Of a stretch of DNA of 64,000 nucleotides, positions 37,301-43,300 are shown piece by piece. Source of the DNA: Atriophallophorus winterbourni. Its lineage: Eukaryota > Platyhelminthes > Trematoda > Plagiorchiida > Microphallidae. Both the position numbers and the translations under genes were made by a program. The stretch covers positions 25,001 to 89,000 of the forward strand of contig JACCGJ010001780.1 of the NCBI GenBank assembly GCA_013407085.1, given 5' to 3'. The notes under the pieces were generated by a model, which did no database searches, was not told the origin of the DNA, and saw only the letters and a program-made list of their open reading frames with translations. Each line of letters begins with the position of its first letter. Within the stretch, counting starts at the first letter, position 1.

Positions 37301-40300
37301 TGCAAATTAGTTGGCCATCCGAACGATCACGTGATTTGTTATGCGCTCGAATAGACACTTAAAAATCGACTGGCACAGTCGTGCATGAACTGCCGTCGTT
37401 TTTACGCTTGTATTCTTGTTAACATGTGGAACTCGTTTATCACAGTTTGCATTCCCCTATTAAGTTGCATCGCTTTTGTGTTGTTTAACTAAATTCTCAT
37501 TAACTTTTTAGTTGTCAACAATATCACGCGAACTCACCCAATTGTTCAACTTTTGCCATATTTAGTAGCTTGCCTACATTGTCTTCAACATGATAAAACA
37601 GCGGTATTTCTGAAGATTTACTTTAAGGAGTTGAAACCAATGTTGGTCTTTGGGTTGGCCGTGCTTGTGGTACAAATACGGCTGTTACTTGGAAGAGCTT
37701 TCTCTTGACAGCTTACTTTCCAGACAGTATTTCTGTGCTGTGCGGCTAACATCGTGCTAAATTGATTGGTTACCTGTAGTGAGCTTCATGCTGAAACACA
37801 CTGGAGTCTCACTACCGTTTCTATTTTTCTATTTCTTGTGTCATATCTGTCTATGCCTGGGCAACCTGACAGTATTTCAGCCCACGTGCAGTCTCTCACT
37901 GTGCGGCACTTTGACTGGATCAGGCTTGTTCTTTCACATCACACACACATCGCTTTCGAGACACTATGTAGAGTGTTGTCTTCAAGCTGAAGAAGCTCAG
38001 ATGTTGCTCTCGGCTGCTGTAAGCGTGCCATTTCCTCCCATTGACCGAGTACCGCCTATCGCTGTGAGCGCTGCCTGAGAGATTGTTCCTCTCGAAATGA
38101 ACTGTGTATTCGTAGTGTAGTATGTATGTATGATGTATGAAATCACAAGCCTGATCCAGGCAATGTGCCGAGTAGTCAACGACTGCACTTGGGCTAACGT
38201 ACTGGCAGGTTGCCCAGGCCTAGACATATATGGGGAAGGAAAACTGAAATGGCAGTGCGACTCCAGCGTGTGTTCACACACAGCTCACTACTGGTGGCCA
38301 ATCAATTTAGCACGGTGTTAGCTGCACAGCATAGAACTGCTGGACGATTGAACATCCGTGCAGTTTCATCGTGTAGTATTGCGTCATGGGCATGGAATGT
38401 CCATCCACGATGAACATTGTCCTTATAGCAATATCTATACAAAATTAATCACTGTTTTATATATCAACTACGAACTGAGCAATACGTCGTCCTTTTATTT
38501 GATTAATCGGATGTGATTAGTTGCGCTGTACGGGTAACCTAATCTTTTTTACCATAGTCGTCTTAATCCAGTGTCAGTAGAAATATATTGATTTAGAAAT
38601 GCACACATTTTAACAACGTTTTTCTCCGTGGTCATGCTTTCTGCTACATTATTTTTTACTTCTATGTAGCAAAACCTTCACACACATAAGTTACTTTCGT
38701 TTCGATGCGTTTTTTTAATTAGCATTCAACACCTTGATCTGTTGTATTTTCCAGGGTGGAACAGTCTCCTTGGTCGAAAGAGCCTTCAAGAAGTCAATCG
38801 TTTTTTTCGCGACCACTGCTCGGTTTGCAATGCCTCCGCGTCCATCCCTTCTCACACTGGCGCAAGTACCGGTTCCAAGGCTACTTTGAACTTGATCAAC
38901 AATACCAATGGTCCCAACAGCTGCACGCACGAATTGCCGAGCTTGATCAGCGCTTGTCTAACGTCGTTAGAACCGCAAAGCACGTTCCGTGTCTATCCTG
39001 GTCTCGGTCTTTCGTCTGAGGATGGTTTCGGGGCTGGCGGAGGTTCCGGTGCTGGTGGCACAATCGCAGGTACGGTCGGTTCCGCGCTTGCGGGGAATGT
39101 CTCGAGCTCCGGTGCTGCTGGTGTCACGGGGACGTTGAATAGTGCGTCTGCTTCTTCGTTCGCCATACGCACCATGATGCTGGTGGGTAATGAGATGGCT
39201 ACGGACATTCCCAGCACAACGCACATACTCGTTTTCCCCACGAGTACATCCGCTAGTGGTCCGTCGGTGAGTCACGTGGTTTTCCGTTACTAATCTTGTG
39301 TGACCGTTGTAGGTGGCAAGAGTTTTTCTCATAATATATCCCACTCTCTTTGCAGCTCATGTCATTCTAAATCAATTTGTTGCCGGTACTGAAACGAGAC
39401 CGGAGTCACACCTCATTTTTTCGTTTCATGTTATATATCTCTAGGCCTGGGTCCACGTGTGGTTTATGCCCGGATCGGGTGTTTTCTTTCATACATGCAT
39501 GTTATATATTACCCGAGTAGAACCCAAGTAATAATTACCCAAATGTTTAACACTGAAAAACCTTTATGCTATTGGTCACAATTGACTAATTAACCCAACA
39601 CTAAGTTTAGCAAGAACAAAGGCAGGCCGTTTAGACAAAGAGCTTTACCGTCTCTGACCAAAAAGCCATTGGGCTGCGGCTCGTGTGTATTTATACACTG
39701 AATCATTATGGCCGACAAAATGGACCAATCAGAATCGAGAATCATAAATTATAAGTTATAATGAGTTTTTGAGGAAAATAATAATATTTCCTCAACAATG
39801 AATACATTCCTCGCTCTAGTATTCATATATCTGTCGATGTAGTGGTTGCATTTGCTCCTTCCAATCTAGACATCCGTGGTTAAAACCAACTGCGGTCGCA
39901 CATAGAATGTGGGCCTAATTCCCCGTCATACACTGTTGTAAAATGGTGATAAAGAACTATCTTGTTTAATAGATGAAATCACTTATTCACACCGGCCCGG
40001 GTTACCTGCAGGGATGTGCAATCGTGCAGCATTCCTGTACTGTGCGGCTAACACCGTGCTAAATTGATTGGCCAACGGTAGTGAGCTGCATGCTGAAACA
40101 CGCTGGAGTCTCACTACAATTTCTATCCCCCCTCATATCTGTCTAGGTCTGGGTAACCTGACAGTATCTTAGCCCACGTGCAGTCTATGACTGTGCGGCA
40201 CTTTGCCTGGACCAGTCTTGTGCTTTCATACATACATATACCTGATAATTTATAGTATGGGTTTTGTGTCGATATCCTGCAAATAGATTCAACGACTGTC

Positions 40301-43300
40301 ATTGTCGGTGCTAAGATCTGAGCATGACTTGTTGCAATTTCATGTGTTTTGTCTGATTACAAACTTGTCCTTTTATGCATCAACACATTAATACAAACAC
40401 AAACATTTCCTTGTCTGTTGCATTAACTTGCCCGTTTGTCTGAACAGGAACACGATGCCACCGAATTGGATTATGTCATGAATGGCATGAATTTACTCGA
40501 TTTGTTTGTCTCCGGTAACAACGGGCTGGGTGATCTGGACGCTCCGGGTAATCCTGCCGTCGCAATGTTTGATGAATTCGACAACCCCGCTGGTCTGGAA
40601 TTCGGCTTTACCGAACTAAGCCCCACTGTGGCATCGGGTGCAGTGAATGATCATTGTGCGGTGGTTGGGCATAATTCCTCCGCTCTTGGAGAACCCAGCG
40701 GTGCCGTGCTCAGTCATCCGGACTACGCCAACTCATTACGCGACAATAGAGATCACGAACGCGTATCTGACGTGGCAGCTCTTCATGGTATGCAGAACGT
40801 TGGCATGAATTTAGATCCAAGTCTTTTCGATTCCGTCGCGAAATCAAGCAATACAAGACGCGCCAGTGGTGGGGGTTCCACCTCCGGAGCACTCCTGAAC
40901 ACAATGCCTCACGGTCTCGCCGATCGCCCGGTATGTTGAATCCGGTGAAACTTCACCAAGCCGTTTGCTATTTGGTGTTTTCATTGATCGATTGTTTTCA
41001 GTCACCTGATGTCTACAATCACGTGTTCGCACACAAGCCTGTGTTAGTTGTGTGGCAGGCACATCTTGGTCATCACAAGTATGATACGAAGCACGCTATC
41101 GTGGTGCGACATCGCCCAACTGATTTTTTAACTACAAATTTTTAACCCATGTCTAGCGAGCTGATTCGCGGTTTCACATACGCGTGACATATTTGTCAAT
41201 CTGTTTTATTCTCCATTCTAATGTCAACTCCACTTCTCACGTGCTACCTTGTGTTTCCACACGGACTTGACAGATAGATTTCTCTGCTAAAGTGTCTCGT
41301 GTACGTGTGCTCAAATTGTCAACCAATGGTTACCGCTTGTTTGGTAGTCTCACTTCAATCAATTCCGTGTTGATGTACTGTTTGAACATTAAACAGGTCA
41401 AGCTTCAGCCATCGCGTTTCGATACCTGAATTTCAAGTGTATGTATGTACGTATGAAATTACACGCTTGGAATTAGGCAAAGCGCCACTGCATGTGAGCT
41501 GAGATACTGTCACGTTACCCAGGACCAAACAGACGGTCATTTGGGCGGTTATACTCTAGCGTGTTCCCACATGTTCATTACCTACGGCAGGCAGTTATAA
41601 AACCTTTGAACCATTGCGAACCTGTTCATTTGTGTCACACGGTTAGAATTTGACGCGGAAACGGGTGACACGTTTATCTAGCCGATGATAATTTGACTTT
41701 CAGTCTCCGTTGGATATTCTTGCGATAACATCATAAAGTGTTGTGATGAAGGTCACCGTATCGCTAGGCTCAGTTGGACGCATTTGTTTGCCTGGGGGGT
41801 CTATGAAACCTGGTTTACTGACACTTAATCCCCAAGTCACTCATCCCCAGTCATTTAATCCCCAGTTTGATAACTTCTGAAGAGTGCAGAATACGTTTAA
41901 ATGAATTTATTTAGCAGGAGAAATATACAATTGATTTTAAGAACGTAGTTGAGTATCGCTGAATTGCTCGAGATGTCATGCCTTGCCACGACAAATATGT
42001 GAACTAGGGATGAAAGCAGATTATGAGGCAGACGATGATTTACGCCACACGATTGTGCAGTTGAATGATGTAGTCGACACATTTGAGATTTTAGCCGAAT
42101 CTATGCCTCAAAGTGAGAAGATAAATGAACTGTTATCTCATTTTGAACATATTTTTGTTCGTGGTCTACGAATTAGAGGTAGAAGAGAAAACTTTGCACC
42201 AGCTATATTTCCACTTGAAACCTGGAATAAGTATGAAGACCCAAATAGTGGTGTTGCCAGAACGAATAATGCTGTAGAAGGCTGGCATCATGCATTACAG
42301 CCAACATCCAACCATGTGGACATTTCTTAACAGTTTGCGAAAGGATAGCCGACCGCATCCAGCCTCTGTTACTCAAGCAAGTGCTGAGGTTCATATCAAA
42401 CAGAAAAAGAATTATGGTCAGATATGCGCCAGGACATCTCGAGCAATTCAGCGATACTCAACTACGGAAAGATTGACGTTCTTAAAATCAATTGCATATC
42501 TCTCCTGTTAAATAAATTCATTTGAACGTATTCTGCGTTCTTCAGAAGTTATTAAACTGGGGATTAGGTGGCTGAAGATTAAGTGGCCGGACACCATAAA
42601 ACCTACCTAATGTTTGGTTGGACATGTTACGCGATATGGATACAAGCAGGAGTCAGTGAGGCCAATGTAGTTTATTGTGTGTCATTTTTACTCCTATATC
42701 ATTGTAATATATTTTATACCAAAGAAAAAAACCACATTCAATGAAACGGCAAAACTAATCCGCTTTGGCTTCATGTTGCTTCACACTTTGTCTGGCTCCA
42801 AGATGAGGATAATGGTGGTTGACTCGAGTTCCGTTAGTCATTTCAGATTTTATTTTGTGAAAATATCTCATTTTTTGATTTGGCTGTTGGCATCCCATGC
42901 ACAAAAATCGAGACCCCCACTATTCCTTAGCTGCTAAACTTTTCGTTTTTCATGTTTTACGTTGATTGCTGCCGTGATTCAGACCATCTAAATTGACACG
43001 AAAGTATATTTCTTTAGTTATTTTAATTTCTTCTCGTTCGTCTCGTTATTCGTCCATCTTTGATGACATTGTAAACAATAAGTTTACTCCAGTTTATCTG
43101 GACATTTAATCTTTTCGTAACCCAACGAAGGAGAGACTCCATTTCCGATGCGCTAGTTTTCTCCATCGCAAACCAATCACAAAACGCATCTGACACGGTC
43201 AAATGACAATCTGCTCGCTCGACATGAAATCGGACGCCACCAGGTTTTTTCGTCGAATGCTCTGTGCGTGAGTGTGTGTGTGTGTTGATCAGTTATCGAT

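Noticed and set aside
37997..38281. Minus-strand 94-codon frame
   Set aside because: Lies within and next to an antisense SINE-like copy. The same peptides (HVQSLTVRHFAWIRLV) recur wherever the repeat occurs.
38993..39344. Minus-strand frames opposite MED13 exon 19
   Set aside because: Shadow frames caused by the GC-rich Gly/Ala/Ser insert of the real exon.
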